Shown in pieces: positions 1 to 6,662 of a stretch of 10,161 nt of DNA. The stretch's first letter is position 1. Every line of letters starts with the position of its first letter. Both the position numbers and the translations under genes were made by a program. The notes beneath the pieces were generated by a model, which was not told the DNA's origin, did no database searches, and saw nothing but the letters and a program-made list of their open reading frames with translations. Source of the stretch: Microbacterium sp. (GTDB lineage Bacteria; Actinomycetota; Actinomycetes; Actinomycetales; Microbacteriaceae); contig JAITUD010000398.1 of assembly GCA_031286555.1 (NCBI GenBank), forward strand, positions 1-10,161, in the 5' to 3' direction.

Positions 1-1637
1 ACCGGGGTCTGCACCAGCACCTGCTCCTTCGGGAGCGCGAACGTGCAGTCCTCGATCGTCGTGGGGCGGGTGGAGCGCGCGCTGCGCTGGCCGATGGCCA
101 GCAGACCGGCCGTGCAGCCGCGCAACTGGGCGCCGTCGGCGTTGATCGTCATGGTCGCCTGCGGGTCGAAGGTCGATCGCGCGATCACGCGCACGTTCTC
201 GAGGGTGAGGTCGGTGATCTTCGTGCCTGCCACGAACCACGAGCACACGTGGTCGCGCACCGTGATGCGCTTCGCGGAGGTGCCCCATTGGGCGCCGGAG
301 TTGGCGATGTCCATCAGCCCGGAGCATCCGAGGAACGTGAGGTCGTGCTCGTACTGCCCGTGCGTGGTGAAGGGGTTGCCGCCCTGATCGTCGCCGTCTC
401 CGTGGCAGTTCTCCACGAGGCAGTAGGCGCTCGCGGTGAGGTCGTTCAGGTGCCGCGCGTTCGAGGACGTGCAGTCGCTGACCCGCCCGTAGAGGCAGTA
501 GATCTGCTGGGTGAGGTAGCCCGCGCCGCCGTAGAACACGGTGGGCGGGTTCTCGATCGAGCAGCGCTCGGTGACGAAGTGCGTGTTCCAGCGCCGCATC
601 ACCACGGGCCACCAGGTGCGCGAGGCGTGCACGTCGGCGACGTCGCAGTGGGTGGCGTACTCGAAGGCGACGGGATGCGACCCCGTCATCTCCCGCGGAT
701 CGGGCAGGCTCCCGTCGGTCGGGCCGTCGAACGGACCGGCGCCGAGGAAGCGCATGTTCGAGATCCGCACGCCCGACACCGGCTCGAAGCGGCGCCAGGT
801 CAGGCCGCGACCCTTGTCGAGCGGCCAGCCGTTCAGGTAGTCGATCCGGATGTGGGTGCCGTCGATCCTCTGGGTGACCTCGACGAAGCGCTGCAGTTCC
901 CGTTCGTCCCCGCCGCCGCCCGCGACCGGCGCGCACTGCACGGCCCACCAGGAGCCGACCGGGAACCTGTCGGCGTCGGGCACCGCGACGGCGTCGGTCA
1001 GCTCGGGCCAGGCCTCGGCGAGCGCATGCTCCACGGTCTCGTCCTTCGCGACACCGGTGAAGAACATGACGGCGCCGAACGGGTTGTCGTGCGTGTTCTT
1101 CTCGATCCCCTCGGTGGAGAGCGTGTGCCCGCCGAAGTCGATCTCGAGGTGCGACCGCGTGAAGCGGTGCCGGCGCTGGAAGAGCAGGTCGGTGTGGCCC
1201 TCGATCCGGCGGATCGCGGTGTCGCCGACCATCGCGTCGAGCGCGTCGTCGGCCGCCGTCTTCGCATCGGCGATGCCGAAGGCACGGAAGTCGACGGTGC
1301 CGTCGTGCTGGAGCAGCCAGACGGTGCCCTTCTGCGCGGCGATGACGGTTCCGCCGTTCGCCTTCCGGCCCTTCGCCTCAGCGCCGGTGTAGACGAGCAG
1401 GCCGGCATCCCCCGCCGTCCGATAGCCGGCGGCGATCGCGATGTCTCCGGCGCGCGCGCGGATGCTCGCGAGCTCGGCGACGCTCTCCACGCGCCGCACG
1501 TTCTGCGGGCCTTCGGCCGCCTGCGCGGGGGATGCCCCGACGGCGGCGACCGCGCCGCCGAGGGCCACGGCCCCGAGTCCGGTGATCAGTGCCCGGCGAC
1601 CGCCGGATCGGACTTCTCCCGCTGACGTCGTCGTCAT
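1..1637 (-). CDS. Tat-exported right-handed beta-helix protein, pectate-lyase-like; 3' end missing
   Basis: The frame is open from an ATG at 1637 to the left edge (545 codons, no stop), so the C-terminus is missing. Residues 1-40 form a twin-arginine signal: GGRRALITG around Arg14-Arg15, a hydrophobic Ala/Gly/Val stretch, then an AQA site with likely cleavage after Ala40. Residues 113-121 (GTVDFRAFG) resemble the VDVRxFGA entry strand of pectate-lyase-3/GH28-type beta-helix proteins. From about residue 285 onward short strands repeat about every 22-30 residues, many with a Cys at the turn (331, 359, 389, 411, 438, 465, 508, 531). This supports a beta-helix secreted in folded form. The reaction is inferred to be polysaccharide cleavage; lyase, hydrolase and epimerase cannot be told apart and I assign no catalytic residue. 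The Shine-Dalgarno is only a purine-rich run (AGAGAGACAGAGA). The gene has its own promoter and operator just upstream, and its neighbours are sugar-type transporters and a GntR/FCD regulator. Confidence 0.85.
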   Translation of the reverse strand, partial: MTTTSAGEVRSGGRRALITGLGAVALGGAVAAVGASPAQAAEGPQNVRRVESVAELASIRARAGDIAIAAGYRTAGDAGLLVYTGAEAKGRKANGGTVIAAQKGTVWLLQHDGTVDFRAFGIADAKTAADDALDAMVGDTAIRRIEGHTDLLFQRRHRFTRSHLEIDFGGHTLSTEGIEKNTHDNPFGAVMFFTGVAKDETVEHALAEAWPELTDAVAVPDADRFPVGSWWAVQCAPVAGGGGDERELQRFVEVTQRIDGTHIRIDYLNGWPLDKGRGLTWRRFEPVSGVRISNMRFLGAGPFDGPTDGSLPDPREMTGSHPVAFEYATHCDVADVHASRTWWPVVMRRWNTHFVTERCSIENPPTVFYGGAGYLTQQIYCLYGRVSDCTSSNARHLNDLTASAYCLVENCHGDGDDQGGNPFTTHGQYEHDLTFLGCSGLMDIANSGAQWGTSAKRITVRDHVCSWFVAGTKITDLTLENVRVIARSTFDPQATMTINADGAQLRGCTAGLLAIGQRSARSTRPTTIEDCTFALPKEQVLVQTP

Positions 1638-1665
1638 GAGTCTCTGTCTCTCTATCCGTGTGGAT

Positions 1666-1679
1666 TTTGCTATAGCAAA
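1666..1679. promoter_or_regulatory. Perfect 14-bp palindrome, probable GntR/FCD operator (site 1)
   Basis: The sequence TTTGCTATAGCAAA is its own reverse complement over all 14 bases. It is an AT-rich island in very GC-rich DNA. It begins at the last base of a candidate -10 box and covers the expected transcription start of the beta-helix gene, the usual place for a repressor to block initiation. The core GCTATAGC recurs exactly at 8229-8236, and a one-mismatch version lies at 8306-8313, both beside the GntR gene. FCD-type GntR regulators are known to bind short palindromes of this style. Binding here is inferred. Confidence 0.7.
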
Positions 1680-1708
1680 TAGTATCAAGGGGCGGGTCGG
1701 CGATCCAA
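1679..1708 (-). promoter_or_regulatory. Candidate sigma-70-type promoter for the beta-helix gene
   Basis: Read on the minus strand there is a -35-like TTGGAT (1703-1708), an 18-base spacer and a -10-like TACTAT (1679-1684). The start site would fall near 1672, inside the palindrome, leaving a leader of about 35 bases before the ATG at 1637. The -35 box matches TTGACA at 4 of 6 positions and the -10 box matches TATAAT at 4 of 6, so this is a moderate prediction. It would make the beta-helix gene a separately controlled unit rather than only the last gene of the transporter operon. Confidence 0.5.
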
Positions 1709-1716
1709 CCCACCCC
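1689..1716 (-). terminator. GC-rich hairpin just after the MFS gene, possible weak terminator
   Basis: In the minus-strand RNA, GGGGUGGGU can pair with ACCCGCCCC, a 9-bp stem with one U-G wobble, across a 10-base loop. On the plus strand the same position would be a C-A mismatch, so the fold favours minus-strand transcripts. It begins five bases after the MFS stop codon, where a terminator would be expected. It lacks a U tract (UUGAUACU follows), so it may instead only stabilise the 3' end or attenuate. It also contains the candidate -35 box of the next gene. Confidence 0.35.
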
Positions 1717-1721
1717 AGGAG

Positions 1722-3068
1722 TCATCGCCTGGCGGCATCCGTCGTCTCGGCGAGCGGAGCGGTGGTGAACTCCTTGCGGCGGCTCAGCGCGAAGCCGATC
1801 CCCGCACCGAGCAGCGTGAGCGCGGCGATCGGGATGAGGCCCAGGATCGCCGACCCGGTGGACTGGCTGATCCAGCCGATCGCGTACGGTCCCGCGAACC
1901 CGGCCAGGTTCCCGACCGAGTTGATGAACGCGAGGCCCGCGGCCGCGGCGGTGCCGGTGAGCACCATCGGCGGCAGGCTCCAGAACAGCGGCGTGGTGGA
2001 GAAGAGCGCGGACATGCCCACGCAGAGCGCCGCGAGCGCCAGCACCGGGGCATCCTGCGCCGCGACCGCCGCGATCAGCGACAGCGCGGTGATCGACAGC
2101 GTGATGCCGATCTGCAGCGGGATGTTCCCCTGCTTCCGCGCCGCCCGTTCCCACGGCAGCATCAGCAGAGCCGCGCAGATGTTCGGCAGCGCGACCAGCC
2201 ATCCGGTGGTGGTCGTGGTGAAGTCGCCCATGTTCGCCACGATCGTCGGCAGCCACAGGCCGAGGCCGTACGCGCCGAACACGATGCCGAAGAACAGCAC
2301 GATGAGCGTCCACAGCCGGCCGTTGCCGAACACCGCGGCGAGGCGCACCTTGCCGTGCTTCTGCTCGACCGCTGCGGTCTCGCGGGCGATCGCATCCGCG
2401 ATCCACTGCTGCTCCGCCGGCGCCAGCCAGCGCGCGTCCTGCGGGCGATCGGGCAGCCAGAAGAACACGACGAACGCGAGCAGGATCGCCGGGATGCCCT
2501 CGATGAGGAACACCAGCTGCCAGCCCTCCAGGCCCCACATCCCGTGCAGGCTCATGATCCAGCCCGACAGCGGCGCGGCGACGGCGTTCGCGATCGGATT
2601 CGACAGGGCGAACACGGCGAGCACCTGGGTGCGGTACTCACGAGGGAACCACAGCGTCAGGTACAGCAGGACGCCCGGGAAGAACCCCGCCTCGGCGACG
2701 CCGAGGATGAACCGGGCGATCGTGAACTGGGTCGCATCCTGCACGAACGCGGTCAGCACCGCGACGATGCCCCAGGAGACCATGATGCGCGTGATCCACT
2801 TGCGGGCTCCGAAGCGCTCCAGCAGCAGGTTGCTCGGCACCTCGAACAGCAGGTAGCCGATGAAGAAGATGCCCGCCGCCAGCCCGAAGGCCGCCTCGGT
2901 CATGTTCAGCGCCTGGGTCATCTCGAGCTTGGCGAAGCCGGCGTTGTTCCGGTCGACGTAGGCGACGAGGTAGAGCAGGCCCAGGAACGGGCCGAGCCTC
3001 CAGATCGCCTTCTTCATCGCGCTCGCGCCGAGATCGGCGGATGCGTCGGACAGGGCTGCGCTGGACAT
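1722..3068 (-). CDS. MFS transporter, anion:cation symporter (ACS) family
   Basis: A 448-residue inner-membrane carrier with about 12 hydrophobic segments, normal for the ACS family (hexuronate, galactonate, tartrate and phthalate-type permeases). Signs of this family are YVDRNNAGFAKLEM near residues 37-50, GYLLFEVPSNLLLERFGARK (71-90, the MFS loop 2-3 region) and RFILGVAEAGFFPG (119-132). A hydrophilic loop with PDRPQDARWL follows the sixth membrane segment. It probably imports an organic or sugar acid with a cation; the exact substrate cannot be read from the sequence. The ATG at 3068 is chosen because AAGGAG sits just upstream and the first membrane segment follows soon after; the frame is open further upstream but that part antisense-overlaps nothing useful and lies within the ATPase gene. 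It starts 44 bases after the ABC ATPase stop with no visible terminator between, so it is likely the last gene of the transporter operon. Confidence 0.9.
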   Translation of the reverse strand: MSSAALSDASADLGASAMKKAIWRLGPFLGLLYLVAYVDRNNAGFAKLEMTQALNMTEAAFGLAAGIFFIGYLLFEVPSNLLLERFGARKWITRIMVSWGIVAVLTAFVQDATQFTIARFILGVAEAGFFPGVLLYLTLWFPREYRTQVLAVFALSNPIANAVAAPLSGWIMSLHGMWGLEGWQLVFLIEGIPAILLAFVVFFWLPDRPQDARWLAPAEQQWIADAIARETAAVEQKHGKVRLAAVFGNGRLWTLIVLFFGIVFGAYGLGLWLPTIVANMGDFTTTTTGWLVALPNICAALLMLPWERAARKQGNIPLQIGITLSITALSLIAAVAAQDAPVLALAALCVGMSALFSTTPLFWSLPPMVLTGTAAAAGLAFINSVGNLAGFAGPYAIGWISQSTGSAILGLIPIAALTLLGAGIGFALSRRKEFTTAPLAETTDAARR

Positions 3069-3112
3069 GGTTCTCCTTCGTGGGGTCGAGCTGTCGGTGG
3101 ATGTGCGCGGAG

Positions 3113-4861
3113 TCAGCGGGTGGCCACGGCGGTCGTCGCTGCGCCGGTCGCCTCCCAGAGGGCTGCGGCCTCGGCGCGCCTGCGGCGCTCGGCCACCGGA
3201 TCGGCGACCGGGATGGCCGCCATCAGCCCTCTGGTGTACTCGTGCTGCGGGTCGGCGAAGAGCTGGTCGCGCGGACCCATCTCCACGATCCGTCCCTGCT
3301 GCATCACGGCGACCGTCGACGACATGTATCGGATCACGGCCAGGTCGTGGCTGATGAACAGGTAGGTGAGGCCCAGCTCGGCCTGCAGGTCGCGCAGCAG
3401 ATTGAGCACCTGGGCCTGGATCGAGACGTCCAGTGCCGAGACGGACTCGTCCAGCACGAGGAACTCGGGCTCGAGCACCAGAGAGCGCGCGATCGACACG
3501 CGCTGACACTGCCCGCCCGACATCGACCGCGGCAGTCGCGTCGCGAACTCCTCGTCCAGCCGCACCCGATGCATCGCCTCGCGCACCTTCTCGGCTCTGG
3601 CGGCCCTGGTGCCGATCCCGTGCGCGAGCAGCGGCGCCTCGATGATCTGCGCGACCGTCTGACGCCGGTTCAAGGCGGCGAACGGATCCTGGAACACCAT
3701 CTGCATGCGTCGCCGCAGTCGGCGCAGCGGCTCGCCGTTCATCTCGTGGGGCCGTTCGCCGTCGAAGACGACGGTGCCTCCGTCGATCCCGCCCAGCGCG
3801 AGCACGGCCTTCGACACCGTGGACTTGCCGGAGCCGGATTCTCCGACGAGCCCGAAGGTCTCTCCCCTCCGGATGCGGAACGACACGTCATCGACGGCCG
3901 TGACCCGCCGCCCGGAGCCCAGGGAGAAGACCTTGCGGAGATCGCTGACGTCGAGAAGCACGTCGCCGGACTCGCGCGCCCTGTCGACCGCGCTCATCGT
4001 CCCTGGCTCGTCGACGGGTTCGGTTCCCCGTTCGAGAACCTCGGCGGGAGTGCGGATGGGACGGTTCACGTCGACCGTCAGATCGACGACCGCGCCGAGC
4101 AGCGCCTGGGTATAGGGATGCTCGGGGTGCGCATAGAGCTGTTCGACCGGCGCTTCCTCGATGATGCGTCCGTGCCGCATGACGTGGATGCGCTCGCAGA
4201 AGCCGGCGGCGACGCCGAGGTCGTGCGTGATGAGGATCACCGCCGTACCGTGCTGATCGGCCAGGCGATCGAGCAGATCGATGATGCGGGACTGCGTGGT
4301 CACGTCCAGAGCCGTCGTCGGCTCGTCGGCGATCAGCACCTTCGGCCGGGACGACATCGCCATCGCGATCATCACTCGCTGCCGCATCCCGCCGGAGAAC
4401 TCGTGCGGGTACTGCGCCAGGCGCTCCTCGGGATAGGGCATCCCGACCTCGGCGAGGAGCTCGACGGCGCGCTCCCTCGCCACCCCCTTCGAGACGCGGT
4501 CATGCAGCCGGATGGCCTCGACGAGCTGATGCCCGATCGTGCGCACGGGGTTGAGCGAGCTCATCGGATCCTGATAGACCATCGCGATCTCGCCGCCGCG
4601 CACCCTGGTCATCTGCCGGGCCGACAGGTCGAGGAGCTCCCTCCCCTCCAACCGGATGCTGCCGCCGAGGGTCGCACCCTCGACGAGGCGCATGATCGAC
4701 AGCGCGGTCAGCGACTTGCCGGACCCGGATTCGCCCACGAGCCCGATGCGCTCCCCCGGGCTCACGGCGAAACCGATGCCGGTCACCGGAGTCGCCGCCC
4801 CGAAGCTCACGGTCAGGTCCCGCACCTCGAGGACGGGCGTGCTGGCGTTCGACGCGATCAT
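3113..4861 (-). CDS. Fused double ATPase of an Opp/Dpp-type ABC importer (DppD-DppF-like)
   Basis: A 582-residue cytoplasmic protein with two complete ABC domains in one chain, which powers the two permeases encoded just upstream. Domain 1 has Walker A GESGSGKS (43-50), Q-loop Gln97, signature FSGGMRQR (155-162), Walker B VLIADE (175-180) and switch His213. Domain 2 has Walker A (340-347), Q-loop Gln391, signature SMSGGQCQR (446-454), Walker B FLVLDE (467-472) and His505. Both sites therefore look able to hydrolyse ATP. HPEHPYTQALL (245-255) and DPQHEYTRGLM (537-547) are the C-terminal motifs typical of each oligopeptide-type half. The linker spans about residues 260-300. In many bacteria these halves are separate genes; fusion is common in actinobacteria and some proteobacteria. 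The ATG at 4861 shares one base with the preceding stop (TGATG); a GTG at 4864 directly before it would give a four-base overlap and one more residue. Confidence 0.93.
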   Translation of the reverse strand: MIASNASTPVLEVRDLTVSFGAATPVTGIGFAVSPGERIGLVGESGSGKSLTALSIMRLVEGATLGGSIRLEGRELLDLSARQMTRVRGGEIAMVYQDPMSSLNPVRTIGHQLVEAIRLHDRVSKGVARERAVELLAEVGMPYPEERLAQYPHEFSGGMRQRVMIAMAMSSRPKVLIADEPTTALDVTTQSRIIDLLDRLADQHGTAVILITHDLGVAAGFCERIHVMRHGRIIEEAPVEQLYAHPEHPYTQALLGAVVDLTVDVNRPIRTPAEVLERGTEPVDEPGTMSAVDRARESGDVLLDVSDLRKVFSLGSGRRVTAVDDVSFRIRRGETFGLVGESGSGKSTVSKAVLALGGIDGGTVVFDGERPHEMNGEPLRRLRRRMQMVFQDPFAALNRRQTVAQIIEAPLLAHGIGTRAARAEKVREAMHRVRLDEEFATRLPRSMSGGQCQRVSIARSLVLEPEFLVLDESVSALDVSIQAQVLNLLRDLQAELGLTYLFISHDLAVIRYMSSTVAVMQQGRIVEMGPRDQLFADPQHEYTRGLMAAIPVADPVAERRRRAEAAALWEATGAATTAVATR

Positions 4862-5706
4862 CACCGCATCCCCTTCCGGTCGCCGCCGAACTGGTCGGCG
4901 AGCACATTGAGCAGCCAGATGGTCACGAAGATGAACAGCGCCGGGAACAGCACGTAGCCGATCGACTGGTACATCTTCTGGTAGCCCTGCTGCACGAGGG
5001 TTCCCCATGTGGCCTCGGGCGGCGCGATGCCGAGTCCGACGAAGCTCATCGAGGCCTCGAGCAGGATCGCGCTGGCGGCGTTGATTGCCGCCTGCACGAC
5101 GATCGGCCCTCGCGCGTTCGGCAGCACCTCCGTGAACACCAGCCGACGACGGTTCGAGCCGAAGGCGACCGCCGCGGTGAAGTAGTCCTCCTGCAGCTCG
5201 GTGAGCACCGAGGAGCGGACCACCCGGGCGGTGGTCGGAGCGAGCAGGATGCCGATGATCACGGCGAGCTTGATCGGGTCGGCCCCGAACGCCGAGATGA
5301 AGACCAGCGCGAACAGGATCTGCGGGATCGCCATCACCGTGTCGGCGAGGCGCATCAGCACCTCGTCGAGCACACCTCGCCGGAAAGCGGCGGCCATGCC
5401 CCACGCGATGCCGAGCACCATCGCCACGATCGTCGCGCCCGCAGCGATGAAGATGGTGAGCTGACCGCCGTAGAGGACGCGGCTCAGCAGATCGCGGCCG
5501 AGCTCGTCGGTGCCGAACAGGTGCGCGCCCGAGGGCGCAGCGAAGCGGTCCGGCGACTGCTCCGCCGGGTCGTAGGGTGCGATGAGCGGAGCGAGGACGC
5601 AGGCCAGCACGATCAGTGCCAGCACCCCGATCGAGAGGATCGAGGCCAGCGGGATGCGTCGGCGCGGACGCGCGACGATCCGCGCGGCGGTCACGGTGTC
5701 AACCAT
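4861..5706 (-). CDS. ABC importer permease, DppC/OppC-like
   Basis: A 281-residue inner-membrane subunit with about six hydrophobic segments. After a basic N-terminal tail and the first membrane segment (about 20-43) comes HLFGTDELGRDLLSRVLYG (62-80), the family signature of OppC/DppC proteins. The cytoplasmic EAA loop that contacts the ATPase lies at about 174-202 (DYFTAAVAFGSNRRR onward), and MSFVGLG with PPEATWG (220-235) is the conserved segment near the end of the permease fold. Its ATG lies inside the end of the partner permease gene (8-base overlap, ATGGTTGA), and its stop overlaps the ATPase start, so translation of the three genes is probably coupled. It forms the translocation channel as a heterodimer with the DppB-like protein. 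Confidence 0.94.
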   Translation of the reverse strand: MVDTVTAARIVARPRRRIPLASILSIGVLALIVLACVLAPLIAPYDPAEQSPDRFAAPSGAHLFGTDELGRDLLSRVLYGGQLTIFIAAGATIVAMVLGIAWGMAAAFRRGVLDEVLMRLADTVMAIPQILFALVFISAFGADPIKLAVIIGILLAPTTARVVRSSVLTELQEDYFTAAVAFGSNRRRLVFTEVLPNARGPIVVQAAINAASAILLEASMSFVGLGIAPPEATWGTLVQQGYQKMYQSIGYVLFPALFIFVTIWLLNVLADQFGGDRKGMR

Positions 5707-6661
5707 GAGCCCTCCTTGTGCGAAGACGCGGATCGAGCACTCCGTAGAGCAGATCGACGATGAGCGTCGTGAGGATGAACATGGCGGAGATCAGCAGCAC
5801 CACCGACTGCAGCACGGCGTAGTCGCGCTTGAAGACCGCGTCGATCGCGAGTGATCCCAGCCCGGGGATGCCGAACACGTACTCCACGATCACGACGCCG
5901 CCGAGCGTGTACCCGACGATCAGACCGAGCATCGTGAGTCCGGGGATGAGCGCGTTGCGCAGCGCGTGCCCGAGCACGACGCCGCTGGCGGACTGCCCCT
6001 TGCCCCGTGCGGTGCGAATGTACGGCGCATCCAGCACCTCGACCATCGACGCCCGGAGGAACCTCATCAGCAGAGGCGCTGCGGCGAAGGCGAGAGTGAG
6101 CGCCGGGAGCAGCATCCGCAGCAGGTTCTCGGCGGGATCCTCGCTGAACGGCGTGTACCCGCGGGCGGGCAGCACGCGCAGCTGCACGGCGAAGACGACG
6201 ATGAGCACGATGCCGATGAGGAACTGCGGCAGCGCCATTCCGGCGGTGGAGATCGCCGTGAGCGCGCGGTCGACCGCCCCGAGCGGGCGCAGGGACGCGA
6301 TCACGGCGGCGGGTGTGGCGATGATCACGGCGAACAGGATGCCGATCGCCGTGAGCTCGAGGGTCGCCGGCAGGCGCTGCGCGATGAGCTCGGTCACCGA
6401 GAACTGGTTGAAGTAGGACTGACCGAAGTCGCCGGTGAACACGCCCCCGATCCAGCGCAGGTACTGCTCGACGAGCGGGGCGTCGAGACCGGCCTCCGCG
6501 CGGAGGCGCTGGATAGTCTCGGCGTCGACTCCTGGTGTGGAGCCGAGCCGTGTGATCACGGGGTCGCCGGGCAGCAGACGCAGCACGACGAAGACGAGGA
6601 TCGAGGTGGCGATCAGCATCGCGATGCTGATCGCCACCCGACGGAGGATCGAGATCGCCAC
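5699..6661 (-). CDS. ABC importer permease, DppB/OppB-like
   Basis: A 320-residue inner-membrane subunit, the usual length for DppB/OppB. Features in order: an N-terminal membrane segment (about 10-30) ending in RLLPGDP, the periplasmic-side GDFGQSYF (77-84), the EAA loop at about 214-243 (YIRTARGKGQSASGVVLGHA), VFGIPGLGSL (262-271) and the C-terminal LYGVLDPRLR (305-314). The start is a GTG at 6661, one base after the solute-binding protein stop, with AAGGG a few bases upstream; this tight spacing decides the start. It pairs with the DppC-like permease. Substrate specificity is not readable here, since Opp/Dpp-type importers carry peptides, oligosaccharides, nickel and other ligands. Confidence 0.94.
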   Translation of the reverse strand: MAISILRRVAISIAMLIATSILVFVVLRLLPGDPVITRLGSTPGVDAETIQRLRAEAGLDAPLVEQYLRWIGGVFTGDFGQSYFNQFSVTELIAQRLPATLELTAIGILFAVIIATPAAVIASLRPLGAVDRALTAISTAGMALPQFLIGIVLIVVFAVQLRVLPARGYTPFSEDPAENLLRMLLPALTLAFAAAPLLMRFLRASMVEVLDAPYIRTARGKGQSASGVVLGHALRNALIPGLTMLGLIVGYTLGGVVIVEYVFGIPGLGSLAIDAVFKRDYAVLQSVVLLISAMFILTTLIVDLLYGVLDPRLRTRRAHG

Positions 6662-6662
6662 G

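Noticed and set aside
249..1625. Plus-strand open frame of 458 codons
   Set aside because: It is antisense to the beta-helix gene, whose minus-strand frame has a Tat signal and beta-helix features. The plus-strand product is Arg/Gly/Val/Asp-rich with no recognisable domain, typical of GC-rich shadow frames.
1641..1655. TCTCTGTCTCTCT pyrimidine run as a simple repeat or slippage site
   Set aside because: On the coding strand it is the purine-rich leader before the beta-helix ATG and is short and imperfect; it most likely serves as a weak ribosome site.
1378..2538. Minus-strand frame of 386 codons across the MFS and beta-helix starts
   Set aside because: It is out of frame with both genes, bridges the promoter and operator, and encodes an Arg/Gly/Ala-rich string with no domain.
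3069..3509. N-terminal extension of the MFS gene
   Set aside because: The extra 147 residues are low-complexity and overlap the ATPase gene in another frame; the ATG at 3068 has AAGGAG upstream and leads straight into a normal MFS N-terminus.
3041..4957. Plus-strand open frame of 638 codons
   Set aside because: It lies opposite the fused ATPase, which has all ABC motifs. The His/Arg/Asp-rich product reads like a reverse shadow and has no ribosome site.
4862..5404. N-terminal extension of the ATPase gene
   Set aside because: The extension overlaps the DppC-like permease in a different frame and is Arg/Ala-rich without a domain; TGATG at 4861 is a typical coupled start.
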